A stretch of 64,000 nucleotides of DNA, taken from Opimibacter sp041746735 (GTDB taxonomy: Bacteria > Bacteroidota > Bacteroidia > Chitinophagales > Saprospiraceae). The notes under the pieces are model-generated. The model was not told the DNA's origin. It saw only the letters and a list, made by a program, of their open reading frames with translations, and did not search any database. Every line of letters begins with the position of its first letter. Position 1 is the first letter of the stretch. A program made the translations under genes and the position numbers. The DNA is taken from assembly GCA_041746735.1 (NCBI GenBank), contig JBGTGP010000028.1:1-64000 (forward strand), written 5' to 3'. This document shows, in pieces, positions 54,234 through 62,829 of this stretch.

Positions 54234-56561
54234 CTACCGGATGAGTGTTATATCACCATGTCTCACCAATCTATCAGCACCGCAGGGGTAGGCCATGACA
54301 TACGTATATACACCGGGTGGACACAACTGACCATCCTTATTGATTCCATTCCACGTAACTGGCCAGTCTTCCGTGTGATACAAGAGATTGCCCCACCGGT
54401 CGAATACGTCAAAATAATTAAAATCAAACCGCGAATCATTATTTGAAAAAATAAAAAACAAATCGTTAATTCCGTCGTCATTGGGCGAAAATACATTCGG
54501 AATATATAAATGAGTGTCATGCAGGAATATTGTTTGAACGCTGTCACAACCGGCAACAGATGTCAGTGTATCTGTGTATATGCCAGCTGCATGATACCCG
54601 AAACGCCTGCCTTCACAAACAGAACCTTCAAAGTGAGATTCGATTGGATTGAGGAAAGAAAGATTTAGCGTACGGATGCTGTCACAGCCTTGCACCGAAA
54701 TTAACGTATCCGTATAGATACCAGGGGAGGTATATCCAAGATAGGCCTCACCATGGCAAGCCAGTGCCTCCATAAAAGTATAATCGGGTGAATGTGAAGT
54801 GAGATGCAGAATACGAACCGTATCACAAGGCCCTGTAATGCCAGTAAGCGTATCGAGATATACGCCGGTTTGTGTGTATTGCTCAAACGATTGACCCTCG
54901 CAAATGGATGCAAATACATGGCGCTCAAGCGGTATTACTTCAATGTGAAGATGGATGATGCTGTCACATCCAATCAACATAATAACAGTATCCAAATACA
55001 CACCGGGCAAGGATATCCCCATATAAGAATCCCCTAAACAGATTTCAATATGGCGTTCATATTGATGATCGTTGGTTACAGTCAATTCAAGTCTACGCAC
55101 GCTATCACACCCCGATAGAGTTGGAAATGTGTCCAGATATATACCACTTGTTTGGTAGCCTTCATAGATCTCGCCTTTGCAAATCTCTATTTCAAGAGTT
55201 GTCGGTATAGACGGTATAAAGATTACGTGAATAGAATCAGCGATCTTCACACAAGCTTGTTCAACTTCTACCCAATATACACCACTCTCAGAAATCCAAC
55301 GAGTCAATGCTCCAGAGCCATCATCCCACCTCAGGGTAGTGCCACATCCCGGTCCGGGAGATACCGTAAGCTCCAGAATATTTCCCTGGCATAGAACCGT
55401 ATCCGGACCCAGCAGGACAGGTGGGGATGACTCCTGAAGGAAAGAATAGGGTGCAAAATTGGGAAGACCATGTTGAGATCTTGTGCCGGTAAGTAATGGT
55501 TGGCCACCGATGACATACTGACATCCCCCACCCGCAATGTTAGGTTGATGAATTACATCTAAAGATCCCCTGTTTTCCCTGGCTACATAAAGTTTTTGAT
55601 CTATACCCATTTGAATCGATCCAAAATGATAATTTCCGGAAATAGTATTGAGCTGTAGCAATGCTCCTGTGTTCAAATTGTATTGGAACAAATTACTGGT
55701 GACCCAGAAGGAAGATAAATAGAGTAGACTGTCATTGGGAGAAAACTCAACACCATATACAAACTGTGCGGAAGAAAAGATGTTGTTCAGGTTAATTCGG
55801 TTTGAAATTTGTCCGGTACTCTTATCGAAATCAAACAAATCACAAACGCCATGAAAGGATGCTGTGCTGACCAGTTTTGTACCGGAATGATTGGCTTTAA
55901 TAGGCCCGATATACGCTTGAAAATTGTAATATCCCCCAACAGAGGAAATAACCGGAGTTGTATTTATTCCTGCTGATGTAAGTAAAAAGGATAAAAACTC
56001 ATTAGAACCTAGTTTATGCGACAGAATCCAGATGTCAGTATTGTTGGAATGTAATACCGCGGTGATTTTCTCTGATGTTCTATTGGCCAGGACAATATTT
56101 TTATTGCCTGGCCTAACATCACCCCGGCCATGATCAAGGCACATATCCACCACCGAATAGGCCAGACCACCATCGGTAAATTGATCTTCTGTAGTAAAGA
56201 GATAGTAAATACCACAAGATCCGGGAAGCGGAACAATCAGTGCAGCCTGTGTAGAAGAAGCTCCACCGGCTAAACCTGATCCATTCGGCATGAGGTTGTG
56301 TTCACGATTCCATATGGCTGCTCCATTCGTATAAAAAAGTAATTCACCCGCCGGACTACAAATGGTAGCTGTACCTTCAAAGGCGTACAAGTCGCTGGAA
56401 ATCGAAGTGGGCGGAGTAGTATTGAAATCAAGTCCGGCCCGGTCACCAAAATACCATATCGCATTTGAAAGCTGAGCATGCCCGGAAAGAGAGAGACCCA
56501 TCAAGAATCCTAATCCCCAAAGCATACGCCAGATGTGTCTGGTCTTGAATGTATTATTCAT
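54234..56561 (-). CDS. T9SS type B sorted protein with propeller and Cys-repeat region
   Basis: A 775-residue exported protein with signal peptide (about 1-29, ending GHAQ). Residues about 30-370 form a beta-propeller-like region beginning IWYFGDRAGLDF. Five ~50-residue repeats lie at about 440-685, each with a Cys-x-G-E/R core, a G(I/V)YxDT strand and GCDS(V/I). The C-terminal sorting domain IPNVFSPNDDGINDLF is the gliding-motility-associated (type B, TIGR04131) domain, which directs secretion and often attachment to the cell surface. The repeats look like tandem duplications. Likely a surface or adhesin protein. It is the last gene of a minus-strand run. Confidence 0.87.
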   Translation of the reverse strand: MNNTFKTRHIWRMLWGLGFLMGLSLSGHAQLSNAIWYFGDRAGLDFNTTPPTSISSDLYAFEGTATICSPAGELLFYTNGAAIWNREHNLMPNGSGLAGGASSTQAALIVPLPGSCGIYYLFTTEDQFTDGGLAYSVVDMCLDHGRGDVRPGNKNIVLANRTSEKITAVLHSNNTDIWILSHKLGSNEFLSFLLTSAGINTTPVISSVGGYYNFQAYIGPIKANHSGTKLVSTASFHGVCDLFDFDKSTGQISNRINLNNIFSSAQFVYGVEFSPNDSLLYLSSFWVTSNLFQYNLNTGALLQLNTISGNYHFGSIQMGIDQKLYVARENRGSLDVIHQPNIAGGGCQYVIGGQPLLTGTRSQHGLPNFAPYSFLQESSPPVLLGPDTVLCQGNILELTVSPGPGCGTTLRWDDGSGALTRWISESGVYWVEVEQACVKIADSIHVIFIPSIPTTLEIEICKGEIYEGYQTSGIYLDTFPTLSGCDSVRRLELTVTNDHQYERHIEICLGDSYMGISLPGVYLDTVIMLIGCDSIIHLHIEVIPLERHVFASICEGQSFEQYTQTGVYLDTLTGITGPCDTVRILHLTSHSPDYTFMEALACHGEAYLGYTSPGIYTDTLISVQGCDSIRTLNLSFLNPIESHFEGSVCEGRRFGYHAAGIYTDTLTSVAGCDSVQTIFLHDTHLYIPNVFSPNDDGINDLFFIFSNNDSRFDFNYFDVFDRWGNLLYHTEDWPVTWNGINKDGQLCPPGVYTYVMAYPCGADRLVRHGDITLIR

Positions 56562-56600
56562 TGGGTTATTGATTAAAATTCTAAACGAAGGGAGCCCTTA

Positions 56601-57971
56601 TCAACCCCTCTCCACGTCCCTCCGCTCTTTTGCAATGCCCGGCCCCAATACCTTCACCCCATCAATGGTAACCAACACATTATCCTCAATCCGTATTCCG
56701 GTAAAATCACGATACGGAGCTAACTTGTCGAAACAGATATACTCCCTGAACCTGCCCTCTGACTGCCACAGATCGATCAGCTCAGGAATAAAATATATGC
56801 CCGGCTCCACTGTGAGTACAAAACCAGGTTCCAGCGTCCGCGCCATCCGCAAATACGCCGTACCAAATTGCTCACTGCGTTGCACACTATCATCATACCC
56901 TACATGATTTTCACCCAGCCCCTCAAGATCATGTACATCCAGACCTATCGTGTGTCCCAACCCATGCGGAAAAAACAAGGCATGGGCCCCCGCCGCAACG
57001 GCCTCTTCCGTATCTCCTTGCATCAATCCGAGCTGTTTTAACCCATCTGCGATAATCTTCGCCGCACCCAGATGAACATCCAGATAACGTACACCGGGTC
57101 TTACGGCCTGAATGGAGTCAGTCTCCGCTTTGAGCACCAGATCATAGATCTCCGCCTGCTGTGTACTGAACGTCGGACTGACCGGATAAGAGCGGGTGAT
57201 ATCACCAGCATATCCCATCGCATTTTCGGCTCCGATATCGCAGAGCAACATATCTCCCTCACGAAGCTTGCGATGATATGCATTGTTGTGCAAGGTCTGT
57301 CCCTGAACGGTACAAATCGCCTGGTAGGCAAGCCGTCCATGATTAGCAAATGCGATACCTTCAGCAATGCCGCGCAGCTCTGCTTCGTACCTTCCAGGTC
57401 GAACCGCCGTACGAAGATGCTGATGGATAGAAGCTGTGATACCGAGCGCTTCTTCCATCTGCACGATCTCTTCCGGTGCTTTAACCATACGCTGACCAAT
57501 CACCGCATGCACCAGTGACATGGAGTGTCCGCTGCGAATCTCATCCACGGTGCGGTCCAGCAAATCTGCGAGATACAATATTCTGTCGGCATGATAGGGG
57601 GGTAGATAATGCACATCCTTACCCTGTAGCCAGTCTTTGAGTTGCTCTTTTCCCAATACATCCTCAACGCCGATCATTTGTATCCTTTCCTGTATGGACG
57701 GTTGAGGACCCATCCAGATCACCTCTTCTATATCTGCATCATCACCTACCAGGATGGATTTGCCCTGATCGGCATTGATGATGCCACAAAGGCCTGGTTG
57801 TGCAAAACCAAAATAATAGAGGAAGTGACTGTCCTGCCGAAATGGAAACGTATTGGCTTTATAATTGATCGGTTGCTCCGTCGCGGCCGGGAAAAGGAGT
57901 ATCCCTTTTCCCATCTTTTCCATCAGCATCTGACGGCGATTGGCATAAATAGCGGGCTCAAAAAGTTTCAT
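56601..57971 (-). CDS. Xaa-Pro aminopeptidase (M24 family)
   Basis: A 456-residue aminopeptidase P-type enzyme. The N-terminal domain (about 1-140) is the typical AMP_N region with FPFRQDSHFLYYFGFAQP. The pita-bread catalytic domain has metal ligands in DIGAENAMGYAGDITRSY (two Asp), HGLGHTIGLDVHD (His), TVEPGIYF (Glu) and IRIEDNVLV (Glu). It removes an N-terminal residue when Pro is second and uses two manganese or similar ions. No signal peptide is seen, so it is cytosolic. It lies 58 bp downstream of the GT39 gene and 39 bp upstream of the T9SS type B gene. Confidence 0.95.
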   Translation of the reverse strand: MKLFEPAIYANRRQMLMEKMGKGILLFPAATEQPINYKANTFPFRQDSHFLYYFGFAQPGLCGIINADQGKSILVGDDADIEEVIWMGPQPSIQERIQMIGVEDVLGKEQLKDWLQGKDVHYLPPYHADRILYLADLLDRTVDEIRSGHSMSLVHAVIGQRMVKAPEEIVQMEEALGITASIHQHLRTAVRPGRYEAELRGIAEGIAFANHGRLAYQAICTVQGQTLHNNAYHRKLREGDMLLCDIGAENAMGYAGDITRSYPVSPTFSTQQAEIYDLVLKAETDSIQAVRPGVRYLDVHLGAAKIIADGLKQLGLMQGDTEEAVAAGAHALFFPHGLGHTIGLDVHDLEGLGENHVGYDDSVQRSEQFGTAYLRMARTLEPGFVLTVEPGIYFIPELIDLWQSEGRFREYICFDKLAPYRDFTGIRIEDNVLVTIDGVKVLGPGIAKERRDVERG

Positions 57972-58029
57972 CCCGACAAGATAGGGAAAATTGAAAAGTC
58001 CTTTTTCCTACATCAAACAGGATGTCCGG

Positions 58030-59712
58030 TCACTGAGCTTTTCGTCTGAACACAATTACCCTGTAGTTGGATTGAGATTGATGGCGGGCCAGTGCATCAT
58101 CCCAAACGATCACACCCGGCTTATCCTCGCGGGACTCCGCCAGACCATTGGGGAGATAATGGGTCTCTACCCATTGCATGAGCTGCTTGAAAAACTGAAG
58201 CTGATCATATCCGCGGGTCCACGAACCGGACACAGTACTCCATACAATATACTCTGGCATACAGGCCTGAATCTCCCGTATGTATTCCTGCTGCATTGGT
58301 GGAGACCGGACCGGATCGCTTAGCAGGCTATAGACCATCAGGTGTTTGGAGCAGCTTTCACGGCCGGCTGCTACGAGCAACTCAGGCTCGGATCCCAGGA
58401 CTGCAATTCGTTGTCCTTCCGGAACGCGTTTGGCAAGGTCCCGACCCAGCTTTTCCAGTTCGGGAAACATATTTTGATTGTAGGTCTTAAAATGGATCTG
58501 GGCATAATCAGGGTTAAAGTAATAGGATGTGCGACCCAGTATGGAGAGTATGATGAGAATCGAAGCTACTCCCAATCCGCTGATGGCTCCAACTGTACCG
58601 GCTTTCCGAGCCAGCCACTGCAGGGCGACAGCTGCCAATAATGCTATGCCCGGTAAAGCCGGTACAAAGTAATGCTGATAATAGGCTGCCCCTATTACGA
58701 CACTTGCAAAAGCTGCCACAGAAAAGACGGCCCCAAAGACGGCAGCTTCCTTTTTATATCCGGAAAGAAAGATGAGAACTAACCCTACTGCTGCCAGGAT
58801 CCAGAGACCTTCAAATCCCTTAATGACACGAGGCAGGATGTTCATAAACATGGAAGTGCGGGATTCAGCAAAAGAATCGGCCAGGTAAATAGGCTGCAGA
58901 ACCGTCCAATTGATAAATTCATCAAGTCGACCCACAAGCGCAAAATAGAGAACGACCGAAACCAAAGGAAGGAATCCGCCCAGGCCGAGCATCACCCATT
59001 CCCGCCAAGGAAGCCGATTATTTTTCATCGGATTCCACCAAAGACGCATCGGCCACCACAGCAAGGCCAGCACAATGCCTAAGACCGCAGCCTGCTGTTT
59101 GACTGTGAAGGCAAGGCCAATGCACAGGCCGGCCAGAAAGAATCTCAAAAGTCGGCCCGAATCAATACCCTGCCAGAACAGTAGTGCTCCGGCCAGTACA
59201 AACGGGGTCAACAACTGTGTGGCGTGAGCTGCAAATCCCACCACATTGAGACTGATCGTGAGAAATAAATAGAAGGACGTGGCGATGGCCGCCACATAAG
59301 GGGTATAGATTTTCCTGGCCAGCGCATACAGACACCATGCGGACACGATATTGGCTGTAAGGAGTGCTATATGCACGCCGGTGGCACTCAATCCAAAAAG
59401 AGTGGTAAACAGTCCGTAGATACCATATAAGCCGGGCAGCTTGCTGTCCAGCATATCGGTATACAACTCGCGGCCGCGCCAGATCCAATGACCGATATAG
59501 GCAAAACTACCCTCATCTCGCTCCAACGGAATGGCGAGCAGCCTGATGCGGGCCCAGAGAAACACGAGTGCACACAGCCCCAGAAATAGAAACGCAGCTT
59601 TGCCGGAGAGTGGATCTGCCTTCCCTTTCCGGGGAGCGGATTTGTTTTTCACTATGGGGGTGCCGGAAGGTGTTGCAGGAGTTTCTTTCTTGGGCTTCGC
59701 CTTCTTTGACAT
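58030..59712 (-). CDS. GT39-like membrane glycosyltransferase
   Basis: A 560-residue polytopic protein of the GT-C class (PMT_2/ArnT-like). After a Lys/Pro-rich cytosolic N-terminus (1-35) come about ten to eleven membrane segments. The conserved ERDEGSFAYIGHWIWRG in the first large loop carries the Asp-Glu acid pair needed for metal and acceptor binding. These enzymes transfer sugars from polyprenyl-phosphate donors to proteins or lipids on the periplasmic side. The C-terminal ~120 residues form a soluble periplasmic domain (MVYSLLSDPVRSPPMQQEYI). The substrate is unknown. Confidence 0.88.
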   Translation of the reverse strand: MSKKAKPKKETPATPSGTPIVKNKSAPRKGKADPLSGKAAFLFLGLCALVFLWARIRLLAIPLERDEGSFAYIGHWIWRGRELYTDMLDSKLPGLYGIYGLFTTLFGLSATGVHIALLTANIVSAWCLYALARKIYTPYVAAIATSFYLFLTISLNVVGFAAHATQLLTPFVLAGALLFWQGIDSGRLLRFFLAGLCIGLAFTVKQQAAVLGIVLALLWWPMRLWWNPMKNNRLPWREWVMLGLGGFLPLVSVVLYFALVGRLDEFINWTVLQPIYLADSFAESRTSMFMNILPRVIKGFEGLWILAAVGLVLIFLSGYKKEAAVFGAVFSVAAFASVVIGAAYYQHYFVPALPGIALLAAVALQWLARKAGTVGAISGLGVASILIILSILGRTSYYFNPDYAQIHFKTYNQNMFPELEKLGRDLAKRVPEGQRIAVLGSEPELLVAAGRESCSKHLMVYSLLSDPVRSPPMQQEYIREIQACMPEYIVWSTVSGSWTRGYDQLQFFKQLMQWVETHYLPNGLAESREDKPGVIVWDDALARHQSQSNYRVIVFRRKAQ

Positions 59713-59758
59713 ACAGGGGATGGAGACGGGATGAAGGAATCAGGAGTTCAATCCAGCG

Positions 59759-60190
59759 TCAGGGTCGGGAGCGCTTATACTTTTTCCAGAGGGCTGAAAA
59801 ATGTGCTGCCATAGCCTTTGCCGTTTCTTTTTTAAAGGTGATCACTTCGTTGCTGTCATCCGTGGCCGGAGCACCGCACGCAATGCAATCTGTGGATGCA
59901 TCATAGATCGCGACCTCGATGACAAAAGGATTGAATTCAGAAGGCGGCAACAATAAAAAGTTAGTATCGATCTCCCGCTCAGTGACGTTAAATTTTTTCT
60001 TGTAGGTCTTGAGGTTATTCAGGACTTCCGACGTTGCTGGCACGATGTAGCGGTACTTGGTCTTCTGATCCAGATTGACGCTGACAAGTTCGGAGAAGTC
60101 TTTATTGGCTGTGTCATAATGCAGGGTGGGGCTGACCACCCAGACTTCCTTGGCCTTGTTTTCGAGTTTGATCAGTTGCTTTAAGTTCAT
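59759..60190 (-). CDS. Conserved-looking hypothetical cytosolic protein
   Basis: A 143-residue protein without a signal peptide or membrane segment. It begins MNLKQLIKLENKAKEVWVVS and contains KYRYIVPATSEV, FLLLPPSEFNPFVIEVAIYD and CIACGAPATDD, ending with a basic tail WKKYKRSRP. The alternating strands and helices suggest a compact alpha/beta domain. I do not recognise the family. The Cys-x-x-Cys (CIAC) could bind metal, but a single pair is weak evidence. A frame extends 19 codons upstream; the ATG at 60190 is preferred because a perfect TACATTTG box lies 17 nt ahead of it. It is 46 bp from the GT39 gene. Confidence 0.7.
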   Translation of the reverse strand: MNLKQLIKLENKAKEVWVVSPTLHYDTANKDFSELVSVNLDQKTKYRYIVPATSEVLNNLKTYKKKFNVTEREIDTNFLLLPPSEFNPFVIEVAIYDASTDCIACGAPATDDSNEVITFKKETAKAMAAHFSALWKKYKRSRP

Positions 60191-60207
60191 ATACAATTGG
60201 TTTGGGA

Positions 60208-60215
60208 CAAATGTA
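60208..60215 (-). promoter_or_regulatory. -7 box (TACATTTG) for the hypothetical gene at 59759
   Basis: On the minus strand TACATTTG is a perfect TAnnTTTG match 17 nt before the ATG at 60190; the leader would be about 12 nt. Confidence 0.5.
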
Positions 60216-60368
60216 CATAATAACCACATGCATGTAATGACATACACCTTGTATTTCTGTCGCCGCAGCGCTTTCCGGAATCTCTATACGAAATGATTTC
60301 AGGCCATACCCACGAGCATAGAAGCATTCAAACATAAATGCCTCCTTGCCGCGCCCGAAAGGATACTT

Positions 60369-61244
60369 TTATTTCACATTAAACACCCTTGAAATATTAA
60401 ATCCGAAATGTACATCACCATCGCCCCAGGCACCCACCGTCTCCGCGATAAATCCCTTTTCGATCATCGACGTGCTATTGGTAAAATGTAACTGAAAAAC
60501 GTGACCGCCGGTCTCGATATCAAAGCCGATACTGAGACTATTACGGAAACCATTGGCCAATTGATCCGGGAGCACGTAGATATACTCAGTATTGAGTGAT
60601 GTTCGTTTGCTGAGTTTGATTCGACCGCCAATACCCAAGGCCAGGACATCGTTTTCTTCAGCTACGGTGGCGACGAGATTGCGATGAACGAGCGTCGGAG
60701 AAAGCTGAAGACTAAAACCTTCCGAAAATTTACGTCCGATGATCCCCTGAAAGGTATAGTAGAGCTTACTGCTGAAATAATTGTCCCGGTCCGGATCGGC
60801 GAAGCGAGTGGTCTTGACAGCCATCGTCGTGAGGAGGGCCGCCGTCACAGGCATTTTTTTCGCACCAGATGATTGGCGCAGAAGTTTGAACTTGATGTAC
60901 CCATCATAGGTCTTCTCAAAACTGCTCCGACCTACTCCGATCATCAACCGGTCACTTACCCCATAATCTCCCCCGATGCGGATCGTGGCCTGATCCAGTC
61001 CAAAGAGCTCGTAAAAACTGCCACTCAGAAATCCAAACCGATGCGAGATCTTGATGTCAAGCTCGCCTCCGGCTGTGTTTTCCAGCGAGTGCAAATTGAT
61101 TACACGGTTGGCCTTAAAACTGGCGGAAGCAAAGTTGGTGATCTCTTCTTCTCCCAGTAAGCCGAGCAAATCATCTTCCTGGCCATGCCCCATCAAAGGA
61201 AGTAACAGACTCCAGCTTATCAATAGTAAAATCCTGCGGTTCAT
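60369..61244 (-). CDS. DUF5777-family outer-membrane beta-barrel protein
   Basis: A 291-residue exported protein with signal peptide (about 1-21, ending GHGQ). Amphipathic strands follow throughout (IKISHRFGFLSG, LFGLDQATIRIGGDYGVSDRLMIGVGRS, TSLNTEYIYVLPDQ), ending VFQLHFTN and FNISRVFNVK. The pattern matches DUF5777 barrel proteins, found almost only in Bacteroidota next to YceI and cytochrome genes. Its function is not known; a pore or electron-transfer conduit has been guessed from context only. It is separated from yceI by a terminator, so it is probably transcribed separately. Confidence 0.85.
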   Translation of the reverse strand: MNRRILLLISWSLLLPLMGHGQEDDLLGLLGEEEITNFASASFKANRVINLHSLENTAGGELDIKISHRFGFLSGSFYELFGLDQATIRIGGDYGVSDRLMIGVGRSSFEKTYDGYIKFKLLRQSSGAKKMPVTAALLTTMAVKTTRFADPDRDNYFSSKLYYTFQGIIGRKFSEGFSLQLSPTLVHRNLVATVAEENDVLALGIGGRIKLSKRTSLNTEYIYVLPDQLANGFRNSLSIGFDIETGGHVFQLHFTNSTSMIEKGFIAETVGAWGDGDVHFGFNISRVFNVK

Positions 61245-61295
61245 TGTAGATCTAAGTTAACCCGACACAAACGATTGGACAAGGTAGAACAAAAA

Positions 61296-61340
61296 AAAGA
61301 ACCTCTGATGACTTTATGCAAGCGTAATCAGAGGTTCTTT
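61296..61340 (-). terminator. Terminator of the yceI transcript
   Basis: AAAGAACCTCTGAT (61296-61309) and ATCAGAGGTTCTTT (61327-61340) form a perfect 14-bp stem with a 17-nt loop. On the minus strand the hairpin is followed by a run of T, 24 bp after the yceI stop. It isolates the cytochrome-OB-yceI run from DUF5777. Confidence 0.88.
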
Positions 61341-61363
61341 CGTGTTCCTTGTTGAATTCTTAT

Positions 61364-61918
61364 TTACTGTGCAGCGGCCATGATCTGGTAGTCTGCCGAA
61401 ATGGTAATGTCGACCTTCTTCGCAATTTTGTCCGCAACGACTTTGGGAATTTGAATTTTGTAGTCGGCTACGGCAATCGAGATTTTACTCGTTGCGGATA
61501 TATTTCCGCCTTTCACAGTAATCGTTCCTTCGGATGTGACCGGTTGCGTGACACCATGGATCTCCAACTGACCACTGACGGTCACCGGATAGCGGCCATC
61601 TTGCGTGAACCTGACTTCAGACAGATTGTCAATTTTCCCTTTGAACTTCGCTTTCGGATAGGTGCTGCTTTCCATATAGTTTTCATTGAAATGGTCCTGC
61701 ATCAGAGCTTTTTCAAACTGGAAGGCCTTGATCATCACGGCCCATTCCATCTGACCGGTAGAGGCATCGATGACGGTACTGGCAGACGTATTGTGTGCCT
61801 CGATCTTCTCCATCGGGGCATCGGAATAAAACGAGATCTTTCCGCTTTTGGAAAAGTATTTCTGACCGAAGGCGAGTTGGCTGATGAGCAGTAAGCTCAA
61901 TATCATGTACGGTTTCAT
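61364..61918 (-). CDS. YceI-family periplasmic protein
   Basis: A 184-residue exported protein with signal peptide (about 1-18, ending LAFG) and one YceI domain, an eight-strand lipocalin-like barrel. KAFQFEKALMQDHFNENYMESSTYPKAKFKG is the conserved core, followed by TVSGQLEIHGVTQPV. Family members bind polyisoprenoid or quinone-like lipids in the periplasm. Here it is followed by a terminator and preceded, on the same strand, by an OB-fold protein and two cytochromes, suggesting a quinone-linked redox role; that is inference. Confidence 0.93.
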   Translation of the reverse strand: MKPYMILSLLLISQLAFGQKYFSKSGKISFYSDAPMEKIEAHNTSASTVIDASTGQMEWAVMIKAFQFEKALMQDHFNENYMESSTYPKAKFKGKIDNLSEVRFTQDGRYPVTVSGQLEIHGVTQPVTSEGTITVKGGNISATSKISIAVADYKIQIPKVVADKIAKKVDITISADYQIMAAAQ

Positions 61919-61978
61919 AGCTGTTGTATTTAGTGAATGAAATAGATGAAGTAATGGTGTTTCGTATAAATTACAGCT

Positions 61979-62401
61979 CTATTTAACAATGGTGGATTGT
62001 ACCAATATGATATCTCCAAAACCTGCCACGGACTGAAAGCCTGTGCACTTTCCTTTGATCCGGGCTTCCTGGCCTTTCGAAAGCGTGACAGCTTCCTGAC
62101 CTTTTTCGATTTCACAGATGACGGTTGCCATAGGGCTGCCGGTAAAGAGAACGACTTTTTGCTGATCCCCTTCGGTGATGATATCAGCGATGGTGCCGCT
62201 GACCTGCACCAGTTTACCCAGGTATTTGGCATCGGCTGCTGTCTCATTTTCCTCATAATCAATATGCATCTGGGTGGCGGTGATGTCCAGTTCAGGCTTC
62301 TTTTTCGAGAGGCTTGCGACGGGTTTGTTGTAGAGATAGTATCCGATCGCACCGCCGGCGAGGGCCAGAACCAGAATAGAGATCAATATTTTTTTCATCA
62401 A
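61979..62401 (-). CDS. OB-fold membrane-anchored protein
   Basis: A 140-residue protein with an N-terminal signal anchor (about 4-25) and an OB-fold (tRNA_anti-like) domain at about 40-140: LGKLVQVSGTIADIITEGDQQKVVLFTG, then GQEARIKGKCTGF. Periplasmic OB-fold proteins of this type are common in Bacteroidota but their ligand is unknown. A single Cys is present in the mature part. A second ATG lies one codon on, at 62398. It sits 60 bp after the second cytochrome gene and 60 bp before yceI, all on the minus strand. Confidence 0.8.
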   Translation of the reverse strand: MMKKILISILVLALAGGAIGYYLYNKPVASLSKKKPELDITATQMHIDYEENETAADAKYLGKLVQVSGTIADIITEGDQQKVVLFTGSPMATVICEIEKGQEAVTLSKGQEARIKGKCTGFQSVAGFGDIILVQSTIVK

Positions 62402-62460
62402 TGTGTGTTTTGTAGTAAAGCGAATCTCGTGGTGTAATAGATATGAGTTAAATAAACCTC

Positions 62461-62829
62461 TTAATTATTGGGCGCTCCATCGGCGATCCACTGTTCGATT
62501 TTGGCAATATCACAGGGAATCAACTTGGCAGCGTTTTGCGGCATAGGTGAAAAACCGGATTCGTGCCGTATGGCCCCCAACAATCTTCCATTGTTGACAA
62601 ATTGAATCAGTTGGCTATATCCTTCCAACGTAATGCCGGAGATATTCGCAGCAGCGCTGTGACAGACATAACAGTTGCGCTCCAGTATGGGCGCAATATT
62701 GTTTTGATAACTCATATTGGCCGTTTGGCATCCTGAATTCGGGTACAGCAATTCTTCCACATCATAATAACAGGAGGAAAGGACCAGCACCACCATCCAA
62801 AACGTGGTTTTAATTGTTAAGCGCTCCAT
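62461..62829 (-). CDS. Monoheme c-type cytochrome lipoprotein
   Basis: A 122-residue lipoprotein with lipobox LSSC (Cys20) and one heme c motif CYVCH (53-57). Its C-terminal half (NGRLLGAIRHESGFSPMPQ, CDIAKIEQWIADGAPNN) closely parallels the last domain of the upstream diheme gene (NGRLAGAITHAPGYQPMPR), so the two are tandem paralogues. Met in SPMP is a likely distal heme ligand. It probably carries electrons in the periplasm. Its first 20 bases overlap the end of the upstream gene, which implies translational coupling. Confidence 0.85.
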   Translation of the reverse strand: MERLTIKTTFWMVVLVLSSCYYDVEELLYPNSGCQTANMSYQNNIAPILERNCYVCHSAAANISGITLEGYSQLIQFVNNGRLLGAIRHESGFSPMPQNAAKLIPCDIAKIEQWIADGAPNN

